A stretch of DNA of 12,003 nucleotides from DASPXK01 sp035637315 (GCA_035637315.1 DASPXK010000206.1:1-12003); one strand, 5' to 3'; positions 1 through 7,191 are shown, counted from the stretch's first letter. Program-made: numbers and translations. The notes: a model not told the origin generated them from the sequence alone.

Positions 1-1149
1 GACCTTCACGACCGCCAGGAAGTCCGGGTCGAGCTTCACCTCGGCTCGCCCGTTGACCAGCCTGCCCCGCCCGAAGTCCTCGAACCACGCCTCCGGGCTC
101 TCCTGGCAGTACAGCCGCCGATGGGTGCCATCCGGATGGGGGACCGCGGCCGACTTGGAGCCGCCCGAGACGGTGAAGTCGCCGGCCACCAGGACCGGGC
201 CAGCAAAGCCGCCGGCGAAACCGCCCTGCACGGCGATGCCACCGAAGATGCCGTAGCCGCCGGGCGCGCCGGCGAAGCCCACGCAGCCCGCCGCGCTTGT
301 GCCGCTCTGCCCGGCGATCCCGTTGCTGTTGGCGGAGAAGCCGAAGACGCCGTAGCCCTGGGTCGCCGAGCCGAACACGCCGGGGCTGAAGTTGTTACCA
401 GCGGTCGCTTCGCCCAGGATTCCGATGTTGTTGGTCGAGCTCCCGCGCACGCCAAAGCCGCTGGCAGAGGTCCCCTGGACGCCCGGATTTGAGTTGCTGA
501 AGTTCGTGATCTGCCCAACCACGCCTGGGCCGGAGCCCGACACTCCGAGGACTCCAGCGTCGGAGGTCGAGATCCCCGTGACGCCGGGGTCGGAGTTTGA
601 GGACCCGATGACGCCGGACGAAGAGTCCGAGCTGCCGAAGACGCCGACATTCGAGCCCGAGTCGCCGCGAACTGCCGTGTTGAACGAGGACACACCATAT
701 ACGCCGGCTGGCGTCGGCGGGTTGGCCACGCCGACGGCGCTGGGCTGTGAGACGCCGACCACCCCGCTACTCGAGTTGGAGTTTCCGCGCACGCCAACGT
801 TCGAGCTAGAGTCGCCGCGGAGCCCAATTCCGGAGCTTGCATGGCCGTGAAGGGCGTCGGCGCCGGGGTCGTTGACGTTGTCGATGATGAAGTGAATCAC
901 AGAATGGCCGCTGCCGGTCCCGCTGAGCGTCGTCAGGCCAGTCGAGGCGTTGGTTTGGCCCACGTGGAGGGCGAGCGAATCGGCGTTCGGAGTCCCACCG
1001 GCAGCGTGCGTCGCCTCGGCCCGCCCGGGTCCGGCCAGCTTCGCCAGCCCGGCCGCGACCAGCGCCGCGACCCCCGCGATCAGTCCCCTCCGCTTGAGCT
1101 GCTTGCCGCTCTCCGTCTGCTCCCCGCGCACCCGCTGCTGACCTGCCAT
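1..1149 (-). CDS. Exported GVxG-repeat surface protein (3' end cut by window edge)
   Basis: The frame is open from an ATG at 1149 to the window edge (383 codons), with no stop seen. AGGAGG (1156-1161) lies six bases before the ATG, which fixes the start. Residues 17-46 form a Tat-like signal: a twin arginine (KRRGLIAG, R20-R21), then an Ala/Leu/Val-rich stretch ending near AEA (44-46). A short globular part (about 47-103) precedes a repeat region: residues 104-213 are eleven ten-residue units of the type SxSxxGVxGx, followed by looser GVxG units to about residue 300. The C-terminal part (about 300-383, incomplete) has VAGDFTVSGGSKSA, then YCQESPEAWFEDFGRG, a type of tail I associate with uncharacterised repeat proteins of Chloroflexi and Actinobacteria. 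The GVxG units may form a beta-helix-like fibre (inference). An exported, surface-associated structural role is likely; the specific function is unknown. Confidence 0.85.
   Translation of the reverse strand, partial: MAGQQRVRGEQTESGKQLKRRGLIAGVAALVAAGLAKLAGPGRAEATHAAGGTPNADSLALHVGQTNASTGLTTLSGTGSGHSVIHFIIDNVNDPGADALHGHASSGIGLRGDSSSNVGVRGNSNSSSGVVGVSQPSAVGVANPPTPAGVYGVSSFNTAVRGDSGSNVGVFGSSDSSSGVIGSSNSDPGVTGISTSDAGVLGVSGSGPGVVGQITNFSNSNPGVQGTSASGFGVRGSSTNNIGILGEATAGNNFSPGVFGSATQGYGVFGFSANSNGIAGQSGTSAAGCVGFAGAPGGYGIFGGIAVQGGFAGGFAGPVLVAGDFTVSGGSKSAAVPHPDGTHRRLYCQESPEAWFEDFGRGRLVNGRAEVKLDPDFLAVVKV
511..840 (-). repeat. Eleven 30-bp coding repeats (ten-residue GVxG units)
   Basis: Read on the minus strand, this stretch is a run of in-phase 30-base units, each encoding ten residues with Gly-Val-x-Gly at fixed positions, for example SSSNVGVRGN, SGSNVGVFGS, SNSDPGVTGI and STSDAGVLGV. 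The DNA units are diverged, so this is a coding repeat and not a recent expansion. There are no spacers of the CRISPR kind. Weaker, irregular units continue downstream to about position 250. Confidence 0.85.
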
Positions 1150-1232
1150 CTTCTCCCTCCTGCCGTATGCTCGTCGCGGCCAAAGGTGGAGCGGCTCGGC
1201 CCGCTTCCCCGAGGTCGCGCCTGCTGGCGTTC

Positions 1233-1261
1233 ACGGTAACGGGCGAGCAAGCAGACGTCAA
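1233..1261 (-). promoter_or_regulatory. Sigma70-type promoter of the repeat-protein gene
   Basis: On the minus strand a -35 box TTGACG (1256-1261) and a -10 box TACCGT (1233-1238) are separated by exactly 17 bases. They lie about 85 bases upstream of the ATG at 1149. The same layout, TTGACA-N17-TACCGT, occurs before the molybdenum hydroxylase operon, which strengthens both calls. The -10 box is a weak match to TATAAT, so the call rests on the -35 box, the spacing and the recurrence. Confidence 0.55.
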
Positions 1262-1262
1262 T

Positions 1263-1325
1263 AGTCCGAAATCGGAATTCCGGAATCCGCGGTCCGACCT
1301 TCGAAGCCCGAAGTCCGACGTCCGG
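1263..1325. repeat. Degenerate heptanucleotide tandem array (AGTCCGA type)
   Basis: Nine consecutive seven-base units can be read without a slip, including AGTCCGA, AATCGGA, AATCCGC, GGTCCGA, AGCCCGA, AGTCCGA and CGTCCGG. The consensus is about ARTCCGA. The array is non-coding and begins two bases from the -35 box of the repeat-protein promoter, on its upstream side. Short heptamer arrays of this kind are known in cyanobacteria as STRR sequences; a function here is not evident. Confidence 0.6.
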
Positions 1326-1644
1326 TCCTGCCCGGACTCGGTGCAGGTTGGCTGAACGTGCCCCGCTGGCGACTTGGTGGTCCAGGCCTCCCAGAGAGAC
1401 CACGACCCTGCTGGGCATAGTTCAGGGTTTGGCGAAGCCGTCGTGGGCGTGGAGGGGCTCTGGGGCTAGCGCCCGGGGCGTTCCGGCTCCCTTCCGGCAC
1501 GGACAACCTCACCCCCACCCCGGCGAAGCGCACTTGTTCCCGTGCCATTCAGAGAAGGGAGCTGTGGGGCTAGGTTTCGGCCGGGCCTACCCAGTTCCCC
1601 CTTCCTTTAGGGAAGGGGGCTAGGGGGTTAGGTAATGGATGCTT
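1326..1644. other. Gene-free, repeat-rich intergenic region
   Basis: No reading frame here resembles a protein on either strand. The right half (about 1448-1632) holds three loosely related G-rich direct copies: one around 1448-1470 (GGGGCTCTGGGGCTAG), one at 1551-1574 (GAAGGGAGCTGTGGGGCTAGG) and one at 1610-1632 (GGAAGGGGGCTAGGGGGTTAGG). A complementary-type stretch CCTCACCCCCAC lies at 1507-1518. The region looks like decayed copies of one interspersed palindromic element between the ends of two transcription units. Confidence 0.5.
1597..1619. repeat. Nine-bp hairpin (REP-like, possible terminator of the operon)
   Basis: CCCCCTTCC (1597-1605) and GGAAGGGGG (1611-1619) are perfect inverted arms around a five-base loop. 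The hairpin lies 25 bases past the stop codon of the CoxG-type gene, so transcripts from the minus-strand operon would pass through it. There is no T-run after it on the minus strand, so it is not a standard intrinsic terminator. It may protect the 3' end of the message or be only the core of a repeat element. Confidence 0.5.
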
Positions 1645-2100
1645 CTAGGTCGCCGCGGTCACACGCTGGCTGATGTTGCGCGCGAACTCCTGCATGATAC
1701 TATCGGCCTTCTTGCGCATGACTGGCTGGCCGAACTCGCCGACTTTCCCGAGCACGCTGGCATCCGTGTTGACCACCAGCTCGGTCTGGTCCGCGGACTG
1801 CTCGACGAGCGACATCGTGACGGTCGCTTTGACACCACCGCCCACGCCGCGGTCGGTGCCCTCCGCCTTCATCGTCGCCCGTCGGCTGTCACGGTCGCGC
1901 TCGACGATGCTGATCTTGCCCTCGAAGCGCAGGGCGATCGGCCCGACTCGTAGCCTCATCGTGCCCTGATAGTTCTCAGCATCCAGCTCCCGAACGTCAT
2001 CCACACCCGGTACACACTCACTGACCCGCTTGACGTCCATCAGGAAGCCCCAGAGCGTATCGACGCTCGCCGGAATCACCGCCCGATTCTCAAACTGCAC
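1645..2100 (-). CDS. coxG: CoxG-type SRPBCC family protein
   Basis: A protein of 151 residues, a usual length for CoxG/SRPBCC proteins. The sequence fits this hydrophobic-pocket family: an N-terminal strand (FENRAVIPA), then DTLWGFLMDV, CVPGVDDV near residue 30, the paired strands MRLRVGPIALRFEGKISI, and a long C-terminal helix (FGQPVMRKKADSIMQEFARN). In CO dehydrogenase clusters CoxG is implicated in membrane recruitment of the enzyme; in other molybdenum hydroxylase operons the role is not settled. It starts with GTG at 2100, with AGGGG ending six bases before it. It is the last gene of the operon, 23 bases after the ubiD-like gene across a heptamer array. The family is sure; the exact job is inferred from context. 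Confidence 0.88.
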   Translation of the reverse strand: MQFENRAVIPASVDTLWGFLMDVKRVSECVPGVDDVRELDAENYQGTMRLRVGPIALRFEGKISIVERDRDSRRATMKAEGTDRGVGGGVKATVTMSLVEQSADQTELVVNTDASVLGKVGEFGQPVMRKKADSIMQEFARNISQRVTAAT

Positions 2101-2112
2101 GCTTCACCCCTG

Positions 2113-2140
2113 TTCTTCATTCTTCATTCTTCATTCTTCA
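2113..2140. repeat. Four perfect heptamer repeats (TTCTTCA / TGAAGAA)
   Basis: Four identical tandem copies of TTCTTCA fill 2113-2140, followed by a partial unit. The array overlaps the end of the ubiD-like gene: its last codons (MKNEE) and its stop at 2124-2126 are read from the repeat. Since seven is not a multiple of three, the minus strand of an array of three or more units has a TGA in every frame, so it stops translation in whatever frame enters it. Confidence 0.85.
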
Positions 2141-3686
2141 TTCGTTCGACCCCTTCGCTCACCGTGTCCGCGTCGGCGCCACTGACAGCGATCCCTGGGA
2201 GCGGGAAGCGCGGGTCCGAGAAGAGGTCCGACCATTTGTCGTGAATGCTGCGCAAGAACGCTGGGCTCGACTGCGCCACCCGCGGGAACTCTTTGATCCA
2301 CTCGTACGGGCGACAGGCGTCGATGATGGCCCGCGTGTTGTACGGGCGGCGGTGGTCGCGCAGCATTGGGTCGGCCTTACTGCCCCATGACTTGCGCATG
2401 ATCTCGATGTCCTCGGCCGGATCGGTGCGCGTGCACACGGCCCAGATCACGTCTTCTAGGTTCATCGGATCGATGTCGTCGTCGACCACGATCACGTAGC
2501 GGTTCATATACGCCGCCGGCTGACACTGAGCGGCCACGTACGCCGCCTGGCGCGAATGGCCGCAGTAGCGCTGCTTGATCGAGACAGTCAGCAGCAGGCG
2601 GCCACCACCGCACTCGTGGGCCCACACGCCGCGCACGTCCGGGATGCCCGTCTTGACCAGCGTGTCGTGGATCATGGCCGACTTCAGGACAGTCCGCATG
2701 TACGAGTAGTCGTGGGGTGGCTTGGAGGGCGGGGCGCCCAGCAGGATCGGGTCGTCTCGAAAGTACAGCCGCTCGATGTCGACGGCCGGGATAGGGACCT
2801 CGCTGCCCGAGTAGTAGCCGGTCCACTCGCCGTACGGGCCCTCGTCCATCACCCGGCCCTTGTAGACCCAGCCCTCGATGGCGATCTCGCTGCTGGCCGG
2901 GATCGGAAGACCGGTGATCTCGCCCCGCACCACCTCCAGCGGACGGCCGATCATCGCGCCAGCGAAGTTCAGCTCCGATATCCCGGTCGGCACCTCGGTC
3001 CCGGCCACCATCAGCAGCAGCGGGTCGTGGCCGAAAGAGATGGCGACTGGGGCGCGGCCCTCACGCGCGAACCACTTGTCGAAATGCTGCCAGCCGTGCT
3101 TGCCGGGCACTGGATTGACGGTCGCCGCGCGACCGTTGTCCTGGACCTGCATCCGATACGCGCCGCCGTTGATCGAGCCGCTGTCCGGGTCTGAGGTCAT
3201 CACGATGCAGCCAGTCCCGATGTAACGCCCGCCGTCGTGCTCGTGCCACAACGGGACCGGGAAACGGAGCAGATCTACGTCGGGCCCCTCGACGACGTTC
3301 TCGAACATCGGCGCGCCGTCCACCTGGATCGGCTCCATATCCGGAGCCCGGGTCTCCCACTCGAGCGGCTTGCCGTGCAGCGCCTCGACGAGCTGCTGGT
3401 CGGTGTAGTCGGTCCCCAGCCGCAGCGTCACGCCGACCCGCCGCGATGAGGTCAGCGAGCCGGTCAGGATGCGGTAGCCGGGCGGGTAGCCCTTGATCTG
3501 GTCGAAGAGCAGCGCCGCCGATGGCCGGCGGCGATAGTTCAGCTCGGAGATGCCGCCGATCTCGAGGTTCCAGTCCGCGCCGATGACCGTCTGGAGGTCG
3601 CCCAGCTCGTCGATCACGCTCAGCCAGTCACGCAGGTCGCGCATCTCGTCGAGAGGTTTCGCATGGACGGTTGTGGCTACCTGCAC
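2124..3686 (-). CDS. UbiD family prFMN-dependent (de)carboxylase
   Basis: A protein of 520 residues, typical for the family, which reversibly decarboxylates aromatic or unsaturated acids using prenylated FMN made by a UbiX partner; no UbiX gene is in the window. By spacing to the fungal enzyme Fdc1, the metal/cofactor residues are N173 (NGGAYR), H197 (GKHGW) and E238 (SELNFAG), and the catalytic Arg and Glu pair are R178, E282 and E287 (EGPYGEW). All are present, so the enzyme should be active. VVDDDIDPMN near residue 400 is another conserved family feature. A GTG start at 3686 is supported by GGGAGGA (3692-3698); an ATG just upstream is out of frame and quickly stops. The gene lies 138 bases after the FAD subunit gene on the same strand, so its substrate may be the substrate or product of the hydroxylase. 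The last five residues come from a heptamer repeat. Confidence 0.92.
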   Translation of the reverse strand: MQVATTVHAKPLDEMRDLRDWLSVIDELGDLQTVIGADWNLEIGGISELNYRRRPSAALLFDQIKGYPPGYRILTGSLTSSRRVGVTLRLGTDYTDQQLVEALHGKPLEWETRAPDMEPIQVDGAPMFENVVEGPDVDLLRFPVPLWHEHDGGRYIGTGCIVMTSDPDSGSINGGAYRMQVQDNGRAATVNPVPGKHGWQHFDKWFAREGRAPVAISFGHDPLLLMVAGTEVPTGISELNFAGAMIGRPLEVVRGEITGLPIPASSEIAIEGWVYKGRVMDEGPYGEWTGYYSGSEVPIPAVDIERLYFRDDPILLGAPPSKPPHDYSYMRTVLKSAMIHDTLVKTGIPDVRGVWAHECGGGRLLLTVSIKQRYCGHSRQAAYVAAQCQPAAYMNRYVIVVDDDIDPMNLEDVIWAVCTRTDPAEDIEIMRKSWGSKADPMLRDHRRPYNTRAIIDACRPYEWIKEFPRVAQSSPAFLRSIHDKWSDLFSDPRFPLPGIAVSGADADTVSEGVERMKNEE

Positions 3687-3693
3687 CGCATTC

Positions 3694-3811
3694 CTCCCAG
3701 CCTGGCTCGCCCCGCCAACTCTCTCAGCCCGCTCCGGCCGCCGGCATCGCTGGGAACGTGGGCCTCTGGCCCGCTTCAGGGGTCCGCGAGGCGGACCGCT
3801 CCCAGCCTGGC
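3694..3811. repeat. 13-bp direct repeat enclosing two small hairpins
   Basis: CTCCCAGCCTGGC occurs at 3694-3706 and again at 3799-3811. Between them lie GGTCCGC/GCGGACC (3781-3787 and 3791-3797, three-base loop) and a GGGCC/GGCCC stem near 3760-3772. The whole structure occupies the gap between the FAD subunit gene and the ubiD-like gene. The copy at 3694-3706 overlaps the ubiD ribosome site, so the structure may affect translation of that gene, or it may be the scar of a small insertion. Confidence 0.5.
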
Positions 3812-3824
3812 CGTGCCATGCTGC

Positions 3825-4724
3825 TCAGCTCCCGCCGCGTGCCTGCGCGACGGCCTGCTGGAGCGTCCGACGGACCCACACCTCCGCCATGTCGCGCTTG
3901 TACTCCGCTGAGCCCCGAATGTCTGAGATCGGGTCGACCTCCGACTTCACGACCGCGGCTGCCTCCCGGATCCGCTCTTCTGTGAGCGGCTGTCCGCGCA
4001 GCGCGGCTTCGGTCTGACGAGCCCGAACCGGCGTGCTGCCCACGGCGCTCAGACCAATCCGCACATCCCGGCATGCCTGGCCGGCCTCGTCGAGGCTGAT
4101 CACGGTCGCTACGGCGACGGTGGCGTAGTCGTCGGCGGTGCGGGGCAAGAATTTGTGGAACACCGCTCCGGAGCGGGGTGGCAGGCTCGGCACCCGAATC
4201 GCCCGAACGATCTCGGCCGGCTGGAGGGCTGTCTCGTAGTAGTCGGTGAAGAAATCCTCGATCGGCACGGCCCGTCGTCCACTCGCGCTGGTCAGCTCGA
4301 CGCTCGCGCCCAGCGCGATCAACGTGGCCGGCGGGTCCTGGGCCGGGTCGGCGTGGGCCAGGTTGCCGCCGACGGTACCGACGTTGCGGATCCGGACGGT
4401 GGCGACTTTGCGGAACGTGTCGGCCAGGACGGGAAGTCGGTCGCGGACCAGCTCGGAGGTCTCCGCCTCGCGGTGGGTGGTCAATGCGCCGATGCGCAAC
4501 CCTTGCCCTGAGCCTGCCGAAGGGTCGCCGTTGGCTGCCTCGATGCCGCGCAGCGCCTCGATCCCGGCCAGGCTGACCAGCACCGACGGGCGCACCAGGC
4601 GCTGTTTCATGAGGATGACCAGGGCGGTCCCGCCGGCGATGAGCTTCGCCTCATCGCCGTACTCCTCGAGGAGCCCGAACATCTCGTCCAGGCTGGCGGG
4701 TGCCCTGTAGTCGAAGCGGATCAT
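3825..4724 (-). CDS. Molybdenum hydroxylase FAD-binding subunit (CoxM/XDH subunit M family)
   Basis: A protein of 299 residues, close to the usual 285-290 for this family. It carries FAD and passes electrons between the iron-sulfur subunit and the external acceptor. The two flavin-binding motifs are clear: IAGGTAL (29-35) and, after ATVRIRNVGTVGGN (108-121), HADPAQDPPA. The C-terminal CO-dehydrogenase flavoprotein domain follows from about residue 190 (HKFLPRTADDYATVAVA). Residues 65-76 (NGDPSAGSGQGL) are an extra loop encoded by an interspersed DNA repeat; relatives normally pass directly from the preceding helix to LRIGALTTH. The ATG at 4724 overlaps the stop of the large-subunit gene by four bases, a sign of translational coupling. 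The substrate is set by the large subunit, so no more specific name is justified. Confidence 0.92.
   Translation of the reverse strand: MIRFDYRAPASLDEMFGLLEEYGDEAKLIAGGTALVILMKQRLVRPSVLVSLAGIEALRGIEAANGDPSAGSGQGLRIGALTTHREAETSELVRDRLPVLADTFRKVATVRIRNVGTVGGNLAHADPAQDPPATLIALGASVELTSASGRRAVPIEDFFTDYYETALQPAEIVRAIRVPSLPPRSGAVFHKFLPRTADDYATVAVATVISLDEAGQACRDVRIGLSAVGSTPVRARQTEAALRGQPLTEERIREAAAVVKSEVDPISDIRGSAEYKRDMAEVWVRRTLQQAVAQARGGS
4500..4526. repeat. Interspersed repeat inserted in frame in the FAD subunit gene
   Basis: The minus strand reads CCCTTCGGCAGGCTCAGGGC followed by AAGGG, a semi-palindrome with CCCTT/AAGGG ends. I recognise this as the type of short element found in many copies in Chloroflexota and other environmental genomes (recollection, not checked). 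Here it is read through as DPSAGSGQG. It is an in-frame insertion in a surface loop of a conserved enzyme. Confidence 0.65.
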
Positions 4725-7081
4725 CGTCGCTGCTCCCCTCCCTCGCGGTCCTTGAGCGCCCGGTAGATCTTGTCGGCGCTAATCGGCAGGTTCGTGATGC
4801 GCACCCCGCACGCGTCGTAGATGGCGTTCGCCAGGACGGCGGCAGTGGGGTCGAGTCCAAGCTCGCCCAGGCCCTTGGCGCCAAACGGCCCGCTCGGCTC
4901 GTACGAGTCGGCGAATGCGATCTTCAAGGGCGGCATGTCCAGTGTGCAAGGGATCTTGTAATCCGAGAAGTTCGGATTGAGCGGGCGACCGTCCTCGACG
5001 AGTATGCGCTCGGTCAGCGCGTAGCCGAGGCCCTGGGCGATGGCCCCCTCTTGCTGGCCTTCGGCGGCGATCGGGTTGACCACCGTGCCACAGTCGGCCA
5101 CCGATACGTAGTTGAGGATCGTCACCTGGCCAGCTTCCGGATCGACCTGGACCTCGGCCATCTGGGCGCCAAAGTTGTAGGCGCCAGACTCGTTGCCGTA
5201 GCGGGTCGCATCCTGGAGGACCGAGTCGGGATCGAAGCTCCCGCTGGCAACGATCGGCTGGCCGCCGCGCCGAAACTGCCGCGCCCGCGCCACCTCCGCC
5301 ACTGTCACGCTGCGCCCTCGAGCGCCCTTGACGAAGACCTGCCCCTCGTTTATCTGCAGGTCTTCGGCCGACGCCTCCAGCAGCTCTGAGGCGGTCTCCA
5401 GGATCTGCTCTTTGACGGCGGCGGCCGCGTTCTTGACGGCATTGCCCGCGATGTAGGTGAGGCGGCTGCCGAACGCGCCGAGGCAGTAGGTGGTCAGGTC
5501 CGTGTCGGCCCGCGAGATGGCGACGTCTTCGAAGGGCACCCCCAGCTCTTCGGCCACGATCTGGCACAGCACAGTCATTGTCCCCTGCCCGATCTCGCCC
5601 TCGCCCGACCAGATCTGCACCTTGCCGTCCTCGCTCACCTTGACTACCGCCGAGCTGCCGTCGTAGTCGCCGAAGTGCCGCTTACCGCTGACGTGCACCG
5701 TGGTGCCCATCCCCAGGCCGCGGTACTGCTCGCCCTGAGCCGTTCCTTGATCAGGGGAAACTCCGTGAAGGGGCTGGCGGTTTGCCCGCTTGGCTTTCCA
5801 GTCGATCAGCTCCGCCGCTTTTCGAATACACTGCTTCAGCTCGCAGCTGATCACCCGATTGCCGTGCGGCGACACGTAGCCAGGCTCGGCGGCGTTGAGC
5901 AGCGCCACTTCAATCGGGTCCATCCTGAGCTTCTCGGCGGCGATGTCCCAGGCTTGCTCGACGGCCCATTCGGCCGACGGGTTGCCGAATCCGCGGAACG
6001 CCCCGGTCGGGATCTTGTTGGTGTAGACCAGGTAGGACTGGACCTTGACGTTCGGGTACCTGTACGCGGTGTCATGCCGCAGCGAGGAGACCCCGAAGAC
6101 CCCGGGCGCCTTGCCGCAGTAAGCCCCGTTATCCGCCACGAGCCGGATCTGCTTGGCCTGGACCAGCCCGTCGCGGCTGAACCCAAGCTTGACTGAGATC
6201 TTCATCGGCACGCGTGGGCGGCTGCCGGCCAGGAACTCCTCCTCGCGGCTGTTGAGCAGCTTGATGGGCCTTCCCGAGACCTTCGCCAGCAGTCCGCACA
6301 GCATGGCGTTGTTGTCATCGCAGCTCTTGCCGCCGAAGCCGCCGCCGACGTACGGCTGGATTACCCGCACGTCCGCCTCGCTCATCCCGAGCGCCCAGGC
6401 GATCCGGCCACGCGCCATGAACAGCGTCTGGGTGTTCATCCAGATCGTCAGCTTGCCGTTGGGGGTGTACTGCGCGACGCTGCCGATGGTCTCGATCGGC
6501 GCGTGCCACTGAGGGTGACTCTGGAATGTCTCCTCGACGACGACATCCGACTCGGCCAGGGCCCGCTCGGCGTCGCCGCGCTCGACCTCGATCGTGGCCG
6601 CGACGTTGCTGTTGCGCTCCTCGTGAACAAGCGGCGCGTCTGGCCGCATCGCCTCGTCGGGGTCGAAGACCGCCGGCAGCTCCTCCCACTCGACGTCGAT
6701 CAGCTCGAGCGCTTCGCGGGCGGTGTCCAGGTCCACCGCGGCGACGGCGGCTACCTCCTCGCCGACATAGCGCACCTTGTCGATCGCCAGGACCGGCTGG
6801 TCGCGCACGAAGACGCCCCACGTCCGCTTGGGTGTCTCGTCGGCGGTAACCACGGCCCGCACACCAGCCAAGCTCCCAGCCCGACTGGTGTCCAGCTTCA
6901 CGATCCGAGCGTGCGGATACGGGCTCCGCAGGACCGCCCCCCAAAGCATGCCAGGCAGCAGGACGTCGGCCACGTACTCAGCCCGCCCGCTCACTTTCTC
7001 CTCGCCGTCGACGCGACCCAACCGCCGCCCGACAATGGAGAGCTGCTTCTGGGGTGCCTGAACAGCTGTCATCGTGAGCAT
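4721..7081 (-). CDS. Molybdenum hydroxylase large subunit (xanthine dehydrogenase/CoxL superfamily)
   Basis: From the ATG at 7081 the protein has 786 residues, the usual size for the molybdopterin-cytosine-dinucleotide-binding subunit, where the substrate is hydroxylated with water-derived oxygen. Motifs by that numbering: RRLGRVDGEEKVSGRAEYVAD (N-terminal a/b hammerhead), PYVGGGFGGK (243-252), GAFRGFGNP (360-368), GEIGQGTMT (495-503) and GAKGLGE with the expected catalytic Glu at about 740. GAFRGFG differs from AYRCSFR of true form I CO dehydrogenases and from AYRGAGR of form II, so an organic, probably aromatic or heterocyclic, substrate is likelier. The frame continues up to 7129, but those 16 residues (MTRQAQDDKTGAG...) are translated repeat DNA. 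The ATG at 7081 has AGGA nine bases upstream; an ATG at 7072 has no clear site. It sits between the S and M genes and overlaps the latter by four bases. Confidence 0.93.
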   Translation of the reverse strand: MLTMTAVQAPQKQLSIVGRRLGRVDGEEKVSGRAEYVADVLLPGMLWGAVLRSPYPHARIVKLDTSRAGSLAGVRAVVTADETPKRTWGVFVRDQPVLAIDKVRYVGEEVAAVAAVDLDTAREALELIDVEWEELPAVFDPDEAMRPDAPLVHEERNSNVAATIEVERGDAERALAESDVVVEETFQSHPQWHAPIETIGSVAQYTPNGKLTIWMNTQTLFMARGRIAWALGMSEADVRVIQPYVGGGFGGKSCDDNNAMLCGLLAKVSGRPIKLLNSREEEFLAGSRPRVPMKISVKLGFSRDGLVQAKQIRLVADNGAYCGKAPGVFGVSSLRHDTAYRYPNVKVQSYLVYTNKIPTGAFRGFGNPSAEWAVEQAWDIAAEKLRMDPIEVALLNAAEPGYVSPHGNRVISCELKQCIRKAAELIDWKAKRANRQPLHGVSPDQGTAQGEQYRGLGMGTTVHVSGKRHFGDYDGSSAVVKVSEDGKVQIWSGEGEIGQGTMTVLCQIVAEELGVPFEDVAISRADTDLTTYCLGAFGSRLTYIAGNAVKNAAAAVKEQILETASELLEASAEDLQINEGQVFVKGARGRSVTVAEVARARQFRRGGQPIVASGSFDPDSVLQDATRYGNESGAYNFGAQMAEVQVDPEAGQVTILNYVSVADCGTVVNPIAAEGQQEGAIAQGLGYALTERILVEDGRPLNPNFSDYKIPCTLDMPPLKIAFADSYEPSGPFGAKGLGELGLDPTAAVLANAIYDACGVRITNLPISADKIYRALKDREGGEQRR

Positions 7082-7137
7082 GTCTTGGCATCCTGCGCCT
7101 GTCTTGTCATCCTGCGCCTGTCTTGTCATCCTGAGCG
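7081..7137. repeat. Three tandem 19-bp direct repeats at the large-subunit start
   Basis: The 19-base unit TGTCTTGTCATCCTGCGCC occurs three times in line: 7081-7099 (one mismatch), 7100-7118 (exact) and 7119-7137 (ending TGAGCG). The third copy runs into the left arm of the palindromic element at 7123-7191, which suggests the copies are partial duplications of its end. On the minus strand the first copy supplies both the AGGA site and part of the ATG used by the large-subunit gene. Confidence 0.8.
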
Positions 7138-7191
7138 CAGCGAAGGATCCGTGCCCGGACAGCGGACCCTTGGCTGCGCTCAGGATGACAA
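7123..7191. mobile_element. Palindromic MITE-like element between the S and L genes
   Basis: The two ends are a perfect 19-base inverted repeat, TTGTCATCCTGAGCGCAGC (7123-7141) and its complement (7173-7191), around a 31-base centre that includes GAAGGATCC. There is no coding capacity. The end sequence is of the GTCATCCTGAGCG...GAAGGATC type that recurs in many environmental bacterial genomes (recollection). It occupies almost the whole gap between the iron-sulfur and large-subunit genes. In the mRNA it would form a strong hairpin and could alter the ratio of the two subunits. Confidence 0.75.

Noticed and set aside
511..840. CRISPR array (30-base period)
   Set aside because: The units are contiguous, diverged, in coding frame and have no spacers.
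36..842. Long minus-strand frame in the left part (268 codons)
   Set aside because: It runs out of phase with the frame from 1149, which has a signal peptide, a ribosome site and regular repeats. Its Ala/Arg/Ser-rich content is typical of a shadow frame.
392..850. Plus-strand frame rich in TP and E residues, with a regular period
   Set aside because: It is the antisense reading of the 30-bp coding repeats; the period comes from the real gene on the other strand.
7082..7129. Start of the large subunit at 7129
   Set aside because: The added residues are translated repeat DNA (QDDKTGAG type), and the ATG at 7081 has a ribosome site and leads directly to the conserved N-terminus.
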